Origin: Burhinus oedicnemus
Lineage: Eukaryota > Chordata > Aves > Charadriiformes > Burhinidae
DNA length: 64,000 bases
Direction of reading: 5' to 3'
Assembly (NCBI GenBank): GCA_008921705.1
Contig: VFFE01005989.1
Location: forward strand, 76,301-140,300
Of the stretch, positions 12,586 to 23,800 are shown piece by piece (the stretch's first letter is position 1; every line of letters begins with the position of its first letter). A program made the translations under genes and the position numbers. Below the pieces are notes generated by a model. The model saw only the letters and a program-made list of their open reading frames with translations, was not told where the DNA came from and did no database searches.

Positions 12586-13199
12586 AAAATATCAGTTAGA
12601 TGGACCACCATCAACTCAGCAAGACTGTTAATCCTACCTTGGAGATTGAAACCAGGACCATTTGAGTTTACAAAGGCTGGAGGAAATCCCAGAACCATAT
12701 CATTTTTGTTTTCCTTCTAGAGCAACCTGGACCAGGGAGTCACCCATGGACCATCAGAGACTGTAAATCAAGGACAATGTCCTGTTTGGTGTATCCACCA
12801 CCCTTATAGAGTGGCAATCACTCCACCGTCCTCGATTCCAAGAGAGAAAGGTTTGAGATAGCATCAAACATGGTTGGCTTTGATTATCCTGCAATAGTTG
12901 TGCCCCATGTCATCCTGGGTGGTGTATTAATAACTGTTATAAAGGTCATTGGGAAAACCATCATCAAGGTTGGAGCTGGGGAAATATAACCAGAAGAGGC
13001 ACAGCCAGATACATAAACTGGTGCTGTGTATGCAGGTGGCACCAACCGCCCAGTGAAGAAGAGTTAGCTATGAGACTCAATGTTTTATTATAAGATTATC
13101 TTCCATACCTCCTTAAGATAGGAGTAGAGAGCTTACCCTAGTTCTGGTATTAACCCTTCTTTGTATAGAGGTTTTGGTTCTTTTCCTTTTTGAGAAACC
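12586..13199 (+). pseudogene. Short env-position remnant of the ERV
   Basis: Only about 610 bp separates the integrase end from the right-hand repeat, far too little for env. A small open frame at 12870-12989 (39 residues) has a hydrophobic run (IVVPHVILGGVLITVI) followed by a lysine-containing tail. That resembles a membrane anchor with a short cytoplasmic tail, but the assignment to env rests mostly on position. The rest has stops in all frames. Confidence 0.4.
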
Positions 13200-13364
13200 A
13201 AGGACCAAGGAAACAATTCCAAGAGAATGCAGTAACTCAGAAGGCGGCCAGCCCAGTGACAGTGAAAACCAGTAAGAAATCAAGAGACAACCGATCAGAA
13301 TTAAGTGATTGGACTTGGGGATCGAGTGCTGGGTGGTACGGGTATAATTGAGGGGCGTGATCTG
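13200..13364 (+). repeat. Right copy of 165-bp direct repeat, candidate LTR fragment
   Basis: Second copy of the 8827-8991 repeat, same orientation, 4373 bp downstream. It is followed by sequence with AATAAA (13416-13422), as an LTR R region would have, but the left copy lacks this continuation. Confidence 0.75.
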
Positions 13365-13440
13365 GGGTAGAGGTCCCTCTCTGGAGGCACCCAGCTCGAG
13401 CTGTAACCTGAGAACTAATAAAAGAGGAATGGGAAACCTT

Positions 13441-16400
13441 CACTTGGACTTTACATTAATCAGCGGGATCCTAGGGTTGGAGCCTGTTATGGTGGCCGGC
13501 GTGCGTAAATCCATAACATCTGTCAATTCTAAAATTGCTGATACTGGTGTAGGCATTCCCATGAGGAAAGGAAAATAAACTCTACTCCTATAAAAGCATC
13601 CACACTACTGATTAGACTGATATAATTACATCAATAATAAAAGAACATCGGACCTCTAATTAGCCCAGTGGTACCAAAGCCCATGTGTACTTCACAGTGC
13701 CCTTCCTTCTTTTCCAACCCAGGATTTGGGTCTGCTTTCTGTAACTGCAGCCCTCACCTTCAGAAATTTGGCAATTTGTACCATCTAAAGTTGGTTGCTC
13801 TGGAAACAGGCTACAATTTCTTCCAGCTTCACAGCAAGAGCTGCTCAACTCCAAGACAAACAAGGGTAGCAGCTCTGCTCGCTTGCTTCCCCAGGCTGAT
13901 GAACTTGCCTCAGGAGTCACAGATTATTTTCCTCTTTCTTAACCACTCTGCGAGGCCAACCCCAGGAGGAGCTTTTGATCGACTTGAGAAGACACTGAAG
14001 CCTTGAAGTACCTTTCACAAAAGGAAGCTGGAATAGGAAATCTCACATGGGCCAGAACAATACCAGGCATCATCTGCCCGAGTATCAGAAGCGGGCGTGG
14101 AAGGGACCTATAGAGGGTCACTGAATCGGGACAGTTTCCTAAAGGAGAGCACTTCTGTCTGGTGCCTCCCTTCTTCTCCCCAGTCCTATGACCTCTGATA
14201 ACATCATACCTTCTGCAAGGACTGTTGGATATCATTCACATATTGTCGCTTGCTACATTATCAGCCTGTTACTAGTCACTCAACTCATGGTCTTCTGAGC
14301 TCCTTCCGTCACCAAGCCATTCATCAAACAATCTGGAATCGCTCAGGCACTCAAAACGCACCCTGCTAGCACTGGACAAAGCACTAACACCCAAGAAAGC
14401 AGTGCTTCTTACCAGGTTTTCCTCCTGGTGAACAGCAGTATGAGGTGAGATCATCAGCAAGCGTTCTTTTCCTGTCTTCTTTCCCCCTTAGGGACCTGGA
14501 TGGACAGACTGACTGCAGTAAGCGTGCGGTACCCGGCCTTTTCTCACTAAGGTGTAAATTACCTCCCCTGTGCCACATGGCCCACCATGCGCCTGGGCTG
14601 CTGGCATATGGCAAGGCAACACTCCAGCTTCGGCTTTGCTAACTCGCTGTTTTATTAACGTACAGGGGAGGAGAGAAAGAAAAGGGTAGGGGGAACGTCA
14701 GGAAACTCTGCTGTCCAATATGTGAGATCCTGTCCAAACTATCTCCTCGGCAGATGTCTCAAACTACAGGGACTCTTCCTTCTCTTGACAGGCGTATGAC
14801 AGACCCCGAACTCTGCGGCAAGGATGAGGTCAACTGGCCCCACGCATTTACAGAAGAAAAATGAAGGCTCAGAACCTTTCACTTTTCTGTTGCTCTGCAT
14901 CATCTTGGCCCCTACCAACACTCTGCTGAACTCACGCTTTTATTGGAAGTTGCTGTGACAGCCTAAATAGACTTAATTAGTCCCTGAATTAATGGGTATT
15001 TTAGCAGATATAAGCTGCCACAAAACACAAGATTACTTGTTTGAGGCCTCAGCATAACTGCTGTGGCAGTAGAGCATTACAGAAACCATTTGATACTGCA
15101 TATTTCATTAAATACCAAAATTAAATTGCCCATATGCACTTGATGTAAAACTCTTCATGTCTAATTTGCACCAGTGATACACATGCAAATGATGAGAGCT
15201 GGAGAAAACATTCTCCTTTGCCTTCCTCTCTTCCTGCAGTAACCTAGCTCACATTGGAGGAGGGCAGCTAAGTGGCAATATTTTCCAGTTACTGTTTAAT
15301 AATTTCTTTAAATTAGCCAAAGCGAGTATAAGGCTTTTCCTCTACCAGGGTATCCTGGTAAGATAAGGACAAGGCAAAGCAGGCAGCCGCAAGAGAGCTT
15401 TCAGAGCGCTAGACAAGTTTTTTTAAGACACCGAGATATTTTTAGGGTCCAGGCTCAGCTTGAGCTCCTGTGGGGGTGCAGCATCAGTACATTAAGAATT
15501 AAGAGCTCACGCTGAGCTCAGAGGCTGCAGGAGAAAACCAGCAGCAGAGCATGCCACAGGCAAGCATGAAGGCGAGGAGGAAGGCAGGAGTGTCATGCTC
15601 CATCTCAGGGAGACTAGGCAAGACAGTGGGCTGAGGGCCAGACAGAGGAGTGGGAGTGTGAGAACTACGTCGTTAAAACACAGTAAAACAGAAGCAGCTG
15701 AAAAACTTCACAGCGATGTTGAGAGGAAGTAACAATACTTTCAGTCCCCCAGTTCAGTTCTCCTTGTGATCACATGGAATTAGAATTTGCCAAAACTGTC
15801 CTACCTCATGCAGACTTTCAGACAAGGGAGGAGATGCAGAGCTCTTGTGTCAGGATCCAGCCTTGGTTTTCCTGATGAATCATAAGCCGAAACATATCAC
15901 AAGATGCAGAAAAGCGCAACCTGGTCTTCAGTCCCTTCAGGGATGCAAAACCAATGCAAGCTTCCTTTACATAATGTAAGAATGTGATTAAAATGGCACG
16001 AAAAAGGAATGGGGGCATGCTTGGATTTGCTCAGTTCCTTCTTTCTGCTTTCCGTACAAAGAACTTTCTTTAAATTCTTGTTTTTATTTTTCAGATGTCA
16101 CATTAACTCCAAAGATGTGTTGTCTTCTGACATGGGTGAGGAAACAGAACCTTACCATCTCCTGCCCCCAAAACATCCCCCCTCTACTCCAAAGGGCATG
16201 AGACCAAACAGCGCATTGCAAAGAAACTTTCATCCATAACTGATAAGCTCTGTATGCTTATGATTAAATTGTCACAGCTCTTCTTCAGTAATGCAAGGGA
16301 ACAAGAGAAAAGCCCTCCAGAGATGGGGGAGTCGGGGGGTCTTCAATTATTTACATAGATGAAAGAGTAGAGTTTGCTATTCTCACATAAATGGCAAGTG

Positions 16401-16939
16401 GTTGGAGTGGGCACTCAGCTCCACAGACAAATTTCTCTTTGACTAGCTGAGTAAACTGATGCCTCCTATCAAGGCAGTGAAACTGATTCTATACTGTACG
16501 AGACACAAAAACTCAGCCCGATCTACAGCTGGCAGGTGAGGGTTCCCTGTGCTCCCACCAATACAGATCCCACTGGTATGACTTACCTTTTGGGTGCTTT
16601 TCCCCTCTCCTGGCCTGCTAAGTGCAAAGGGCAGCAGCTATGAGGAATTTAGAAATCTCAAGTGATTGAAAACAGACACAGGCTTTGGGTTTTATAGCAG
16701 ATATAATTTAACAAAAATTCAAAATATATTTTTCTGACATATTTTTAAAAATAATAGTTTTAAAAATTATTTGCCCAGGTCAGGTTAAAATGATTTAAAA
16801 GCATAATTATCAGGAAGCACTCTTCAAAAGTGACATCTCACATCATCTTTTCCATTAAAGCAAAAGGTCATGGTTCTGACATGTTTTCAAATACAGACTT
16901 AACTCCAAATACCAATTAATAAAACAATGAGTAGCAACA
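13441..16939. other. Intergenic, no gene seen
   Basis: No exon, RNA gene or named repeat was recognised. The longest open frames (for example 13668-14006 plus and 13939-14235 minus) have no recognisable domain and no splice-bounded homology. The DDX24 transcript probably ends near the right edge of this stretch. Confidence 0.45.
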
Positions 16940-17628
16940 TTTATTCCTCAAAACTCTAGACATCTCCCAAGGTCAGTCCTGGCCTGTTGCCACCTTGACT
17001 TTTTTTGCACATTCTAAAACATATATAACACAGGACTAAGGGAATTAGACCCAGTGGAGAACAGAGCAGAGATGTATTTTCAAAGAAAGAAAATTGGGAG
17101 AGATTTCCATAACCAGAATTGTAGACCTGCTGGTAACACCACCTATATTTGCTGCCTTTCTCACTGAACTGGCTGCAGTAAAAGCCAAACCTTCTGTTAC
17201 CCCCAGCTCGGATTGTGCTCAGACTGTATACAGCCTACCTTCCCCTGTCCCGTAAGGACATTAAAATTCAAATCAAGTTTTATCATTAGAGTATGCCCAC
17301 AGTGAATTTTACTCAGTAACTTTTACCCATCTCACAAAAAGGAGTAATAAACAGAACTATTTCAAAACTAATTAACTTCTATTAATACAGAGAGTAAGAA
17401 AAAATAAGTAAGGACGTAAGAAAACAAGATCCAAGACAATTCAACAGTAACTAAATGCATGTTAACAGAGCCCTTTAAATCAACACTTTGCTTTGTGCCT
17501 GCACAACCGAGACACAGGCAACATCCTCTGATACTACGTGTCTTCTAGCTGAGCTCCTCCATAAGCACTGACAGCTTTGATAAGGATTGTCCTTGCTTCC
17601 ATTGCACTGAGTGATCTTGCTCAGTTAT
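16940..17628 (-). other. DDX24: Probable DDX24 3' UTR with candidate poly(A) signal
   Basis: The stop codon of DDX24 is at 17629-17631. Going downstream on the minus strand, an AATAAA hexamer is found at 16940-16945 (TTTATT on the plus strand), which would give a 3' UTR of about 0.7 kb. A hexamer also overlaps the last codons of the gene (about 17637-17642) but is too early to be the main signal. The end is inferred; RNA data would place it. Confidence 0.35.
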
Positions 17629-17864
17629 CTAATTTAATTTTATTGATTTCTTCTTCTTGGCTTGTTGTTTGGACACGGTACCCAGAGCAGACTCTGGAAT
17701 ACCCACTGATGTCTGAGGCAGGAGTAATTTTCCAGACTGTGTCGGGTACTTGGTTTTCATAAGGACTTTGAACAGTGGTTGGGACAACATATGTTTTAGT
17801 TGTTTTTTCATCGCCTTCAGCATCTTTTGCTTCTGGCTTTCTTCTTGCTCATTAGCTTTTCTTC
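17629..17864 (-). CDS. DDX24: DDX24 terminal coding exon 8
   Basis: Encodes residues 724-800: a Gln/Glu/Lys-rich start, then KHMLSQPLF and [10 protein letters not shown], both typical of the DDX24 tail, and a lysine-rich end. The stop is TAG at 17629-17631. The acceptor is placed after CCCAAG (AG at 17866-17865); an alternative acceptor 4 nt further in goes with a different donor of the previous exon. Confidence 0.93.
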
Positions 17865-20800
17865 CTTGGGGCAGAAATCAAACACACAGAATGTTACAAC
17901 AAAAGAACTTGCATTGGCCTCTTTCACCAGGCTTTTTTAGTGCTAGGGGAAGATGCTAATCTCATTTTTTCTCTCTCTAACAAGGTCACCCAACTCCCAT
18001 ACAGTCTTCCACTCATCTGTGACACTTTCAGATCACCCAAGGCTGTCCACAAGATAACAAGATCAAGAAAAATCCTGACTACTGAGTAACTATACCCCAG
18101 GTATCATTCTGCTAAATCATTCAGTTGCTCCTCAATCCAGAACAGACTCAGGAATAGAAGGAAAGGGGGCCCAGAAGATAAGGTATTGACCCAGGGCTTC
18201 TAGCTCAGGCAGAAGCTTCTTCTGTGTATTTCGTTACTTCATGCATACCTCATTTCAGCACCTGTAAAACAGGAGCCCTTTCTTCCTTATACATAAAAAC
18301 AACGAGGTGCTCAGATTTAATAACATAGGAGAAAGAAGGGCATAGAAAAGACTGGAGATAGTTAATACGGCCAGAGGCCTGAACTGGAGAGAATAAACGA
18401 AATCAAGGTTGCTGTAATGTAAATTGAAAGGACGTTATTAAATCCTTTGTAGCTGTGTAAGAGGCATTTCATCTATGTGAGGAATGACTGAGATTTTAAT
18501 TGGTTTCCAACAAGCTACGGAAGAATCGGAGACTGACTACATTTTAAAGCATGAATCTGGCAAGATTCTGGGTGGCAATTACAAAGTGCTTCACTCGAGA
18601 GCCACAACTTACTGGGACTGGATGTGCTGTTTTGAAACTCATTTCAAAGCACAGCATACTCAGATTATGTCAAAACAAGACAGCAGAGTGCTAATTATCT
18701 GAGAGCACTCCCGAACAGTTTGGACAGAGACGATTAGTGCTTGCTTGCAAAGCTGAGAACAAGCTACTCCAGCCATGCATAAATGAAAGAAAAAAATTAA
18801 TCTGAACATGCTTCAAAATTAAGGCATCTGCATATTTAGCAGCTAACAGGTTAGAGACAGCTTAAGTTGAAGTAACCCAGGCAGCATCCCTATTCAGCAT
18901 GCCTTCAAAGAACCAGTAGGAAATCATACCTCCAGCTCCTAAAATCTGAACACAATGTGACATTTTACAGTGCATCTAAGCAGTGCTAAGCTTCATGGCA
19001 CTGAACCAATAGGCACCTGTAGTTGCACAGCCCTACACATTCTCTCAGTCACAGCCTGCAGAACATTTAATTTTAAAAATGTAAGAAATTATTTCCTTCT
19101 AACATACCACCAAAAACCTCAGCAACTTGAATATAAGTATCGGCCATTTAGCCCACACAACTCAACCTACATAAGGCTCACATGATTTTTGGTCTTTGCT
19201 AGTGTTTCCTGTATGTTCCCACACAGAACTGTCAGGCTCCTGTCCTGCTGCCTGGCTACAGGGAGGTGGGAGAGATGGAGAAACAGCTCTTTCTTTGACA
19301 CAGAGGGTACAAGACTCAAGGAGGACATACTGGACTGTTAGATTACCCTAAAATGTTTGCCAGAAGCTAAACAGTTCTTGTCCTATGACGTCAACTTCTC
19401 TGCAACTTGCCAGAACTGTCACACCTCACTCCCTCAGCTCCAGCACTATCTACTGCACAATCATCCAGAAACCATCAGCAACACCACGTGCTAGGCAATG
19501 ACACTCTTTTCCTTCCCCTTCTGCCATGCCTCTGCCATGGTGGGGCTTCTTCTGGACACCAGTGCTATGGGACCAACTGAGCACAGCCATAAACAAGCAT
19601 TTCTACTTGCCCATTAACATGTCATCATCAAGATCGATCTCAAGAGCTTCTGCAGCTTGTTGGAGCCAGGAGTTGTGTTGCTTTGCACGACTGTTGAAAA
19701 ATTCTGCCTTCTCAATCTGTCGTGCCAAATTCACCCGCTCCTGCAACAAAAGTACATTTTAGACATTATGGTCAGGTTTAAATGTGGGGCACTTCAGCAG
19801 AATCAGTGTTTGAAAGCATGCATTACAATGCAACTGAGGTGCAAAGACACTTTTGTTCCCTCCTGCTCTCCCAGCAGATGCCCCATGCAATAAAGACATG
19901 TCAGCATTTGCTAAAGTGTTTTCCTTCTTCAGATCCATGAGAAAATCTCACTTCTAAAACACCTCAAATGCTAAACATGCCTGAATGTTAACTCCTGATT
20001 CTTTAAGCGAATCGTTACAAACACTTCAGAGACATCAAGGACAAATGATGGTTCAGGTACCAATCATTTCCAAGTTACATATTTACATAGTACAGCTGGG
20101 TCTTAAAGTTACTAGTCTCAGCAATAAGGGGCAGCTGCTAGCTTCATCCCACTCTGAAGAAGTAAGCTCCTGCAGGCCATATGGAAAGAGCTACTCATGT
20201 TTTCAGAAATGCACCTGATCTTGTTTAGGCACAGGACAAAATGTCCTGTCCTTCTTCCCAGCTGCACACAGGTGGAACAAAGATGGCCCGCAAACCTAAC
20301 ATGACCTGCAGCCTTCCAGCTGGGCCAAGCTGTCTCAGAAAACCTAATTCATTACGGAAAGAAAATCTGCACTGACAGTAACTAATAATCAACCCAGCAG
20401 CAAGTTCTGCTGTTTGGAATGTGCCTGTGGTTGCACAAAATAAACCTTGTGCAAGACACCCTGACCACAGCCAGAACTGCCAGGATAATTAAAATGCAGA
20501 GAGAGAGAGAGAGAGGAAATTAAACTTGCAGTTGACTAATAAAACAACTCAGTCACTTCTGCTTAGATCATTACAAGAAATTTCAAACACTTTTTCCATC
20601 TTTGTAAAACCTGAATCCTCTTTTGGTCTCTCCTCTACCCTCGTTCACCCATTCTATTACTCTCAAGTGTGAAATACCTTCAGACTTTTCCTGAACTTGA
20701 AGGAAGGCATGCAGAACCAGGGAAGGAGCGTGCCAAAGGGACAGACATAAAGAACCGGCAGCACTATTAGTCCCAACTACAATGGCCTTGTGTTTAAGCC

Positions 20801-23800
20801 CAGGGCAAAGTGTAAATGAGACCTGACCACGTGAAGGGTCTAGGAGGCTGGAGTCCTGTAATTACAATTACAAAGAGATCTGTTCTGGGGAGAGGAGCAC
20901 TATTATGAATAGTAGAGAAGATCGTGAGATGGCAGGAAAATTCAAGTGTGGAAACAATATTTATTTGCCCATTAATTGACAGAGCATGATAAGAGCCAAG
21001 AACTACTCATCAAGAAACACAGAAGGGACCTCTGAAGAAACACTCTAAAAACAACAGATTTCTTTCAGTAACCAGAAACATTTGGCAGGTGGAGGGGGGT
21101 AGGGGGAAAGATGGAAAAAAACCCCAAACACTAAAATAATCAAATTTTCTTTGTTACTACCAAGAGGAGAGAAATGAGTCTGTGGAAGCATTTATTTGAT
21201 TTTATTTCTCTTTCAAAAAGCTGCACCTCCCGAAAGATTCATGCTAAATACCCCATTTCATAGACTCATAGAGTAGTTTGGGCAGGAAGGGACCTTTAAA
21301 GGCCATCTAGTCCAACCTCCCCTTCAACTAGATCAGGTTGCTCTGAGCCCTGTCCAACCCAACCTTGAGTGCTTCCAGGGATGGGGCATCTACCACCTCT
21401 CTGGGCAACACGTGCCACTGTTTCACCACCCTCAGTGTAAAATATTTCTTCCTTATCTCTAGTCTAAATCTCCCCTCTTTGAGTTTAAAGCCATTACCCC
21501 TTGTCCTATTGCAATAGGCCCTGCTAAAAAGTTTGTCCCCATTTTTCCTGTAGGTCCCCTTTAGGTACTGGAAGGCTGCTAATAAGGTCTCCCTGGAGCC
21601 TTCTCTAATCCAGGCTGAACAACCCCAACTCTCAGCCTGTCCTCATAGCAGAGGTGCTCCAGCCCTCGGATCATCTTCGTGGCCCTCCTCTGGACTCACT
21701 CCAACAGGTCCATGTCCTTCTTATGTTGGGGGCCCCAAAGCTGGATGCAGTACTCCAGGTGGGGTCTCACGAGAGCGGAGTAGAGGGGCATACTGCTGCC
21801 CATGCTCCTTTTGATGCAGCCCAGGATACGGTTGGCTTTCGGGGCCGCGAGAGCACATTGTTGGCACATCCTTCTCGTCAGGGCTGCTCTCAAGCCCTTC
21901 ATCTGTATGATGTACAGGGGACAGCCTGTACTGATACTGGGGGCTGCCCCGAACTATGTGCAGGACCTTGCACTTGGCCTTATTGAACCTCGTGAGGTTC
22001 ACACAGGCCCACTTCTTGAGCCTGTCGAGGTCCCTCTGGATGGCATCCCATCCCTCAGGCATGTCAACCACACCACTCAGCTTGGTGTCATCCACAAACT
22101 TGCAGACGGTGCACTTGATCCCACTATATCACTGATGAAGACATTAAACAGTACTGGTCCCAATATGGATCCCTGAGGGTCACCACTAGTCACTGATCTC
22201 AATCTGGACATCGAGCTGTTGACCACTACCCTCTGGATGTGACCATCCAACCAACTCCTCATCCACCAAACAGTCCACCCATCAAATTTGTATCTTTCCA
22301 ATTTAGAGAGAAGGATGTTGTGGGGGACCATGACAAAGGCCTTATAGAAGTCCAGATAGACGACATCTGCATCTCTTCCCTTGTCCACTGATGTAGTCAC
22401 TCCCATTGTAGAAGGCCACTACGTTGGTCAGGCAGGAAGCCATGCTGGCTGTCTCAAATCACCTCCCTGTCCTCCATGTACCTTAGCTTCTAGCAGGATC
22501 TGTTCCATGATCTTCCCAGGCACAGAGGTGAGGCTGACAGGTCACTAGCTCCCACAGTCCTCCCTTCTACCTTTTTTAAAAATGGGTGCAATGTTTCCCT
22601 TTTTCCAGTCATCGGGGACTTCACCTGACTGCCACGACTTTTCAAATATCACAGAGAGTGGCTTGGAAACTACATCAGCCAATTCCCTCAGGACTCGGGG
22701 ATGCATCTCATCAGGTCCCATAGACTTATGCACATTCAGATTACTCAGGTGATCACAAACCTGACCTTCTTTTACAGTGGGAGGGACTCTTCTCCCCCAC
22801 TTCCTGCCTTGCAGTCCATCCACTGGAGAGGTGTGGAGAGAAAGGTTGCCATTTGCAGCAAGCCTGGGCTTTGAAATTTGCTGACATTATTCACAGAATG
22901 TCGCTGTTGCCACGGGGGTGGACCCTGAGCTCAGCCCAAGCTAACTGCGATAAGCACGAGCCAGAATACCATAAGGGAGATATCTGTTGCATTATCTGAC
23001 TGCTTGCATCTTCCTCCTGGTCTCAATGACTGTGCAATATTCAGACACTCCAACCCCATCTGGATTCCTTTCAAATGCAGTATTTAAATATGGCCCATTT
23101 GTACATGGCTGATGTCACCCAAACTGTTAAGAGGATGCCGAGACGTGAAATGGCCTCTTACTTGAAAAGTAGAAAATCTGTGGTGACCAGATGCTTTCTA
23201 AAAATATATTGTTTTGTAAATCCTAACCATTGTCTATCTTGTGAGTTAGCAAATGACTGAGTTTTCCTTAAAAAAGGCAATAACCTAGAAAAAGGAAACA
23301 TATGTGGTTTGATGGGGTTCAGTGGCAGCTGTGGCCTCACAGCATAGGAACTTCTAGAAAAGCAGACAACTCATTACTTCAACTGAGAAGAGGCAGATGA
23401 AGACCACTGAAGATCCCTGGACCTGGTACTGTTCCCTAGTCTGTTCCTAACACAAGAGGCTTTAAACAACGTGCTTAACAGAGCCATCCCAGCTCCCCAG
23501 CCACAAAACACACTCGCTTCCCTGTACTGTTTTGGGGAATCTAGTCATGAGAAGCTCTACATAGCAACGTGCAAGAAAAATCTAAGTTATGTTTATGTTT
23601 GAACACCTTTCGTGGGACAGTTGTTGAGGAGAAATAAAAAAATTGCTTAAAAAAAAAAAAAAAAAAAAAAGACAAAGCGTGATTAACTTCATTTTCTAAT
23701 CCAGATCCTGAAGAGTAAATTTCACCTGGAACATGGAAAGAACATGATGCAGTAATATATAAAAGCAAGCAACTACTCAGGCTGCAAAGAGATTGTTGTT

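Larger units (their letters stand above)
8827..13440 (+). mobile_element. Decayed class I (gammaretrovirus-like) endogenous retrovirus
   Basis: The order on the plus strand is repeat copy 1, RT, RNase H region, integrase, a short env-position remnant, repeat copy 2. Class I affinity is inferred from the RT wording (LPQGF, YVDDLLLAS), the integrase SSGQLERMNRT motif and a GPY/F-type module at the integrase C-terminus. No gag or protease is seen between repeat copy 1 and RT, and env is nearly absent, so the locus is about half the length of a complete provirus. Many stops and frameshifts break it; no product is expected. The right edge is set at an AATAAA-containing stretch (13416-13422) after repeat copy 2 and is approximate. 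Confidence 0.85.

Noticed and set aside
1..17600. OTUB2, expected next to the DDX24 3' end from mammalian synteny
   Set aside because: Its long final coding exon would show as an open frame with recognisable OTU-domain text. None of the frames here matches.
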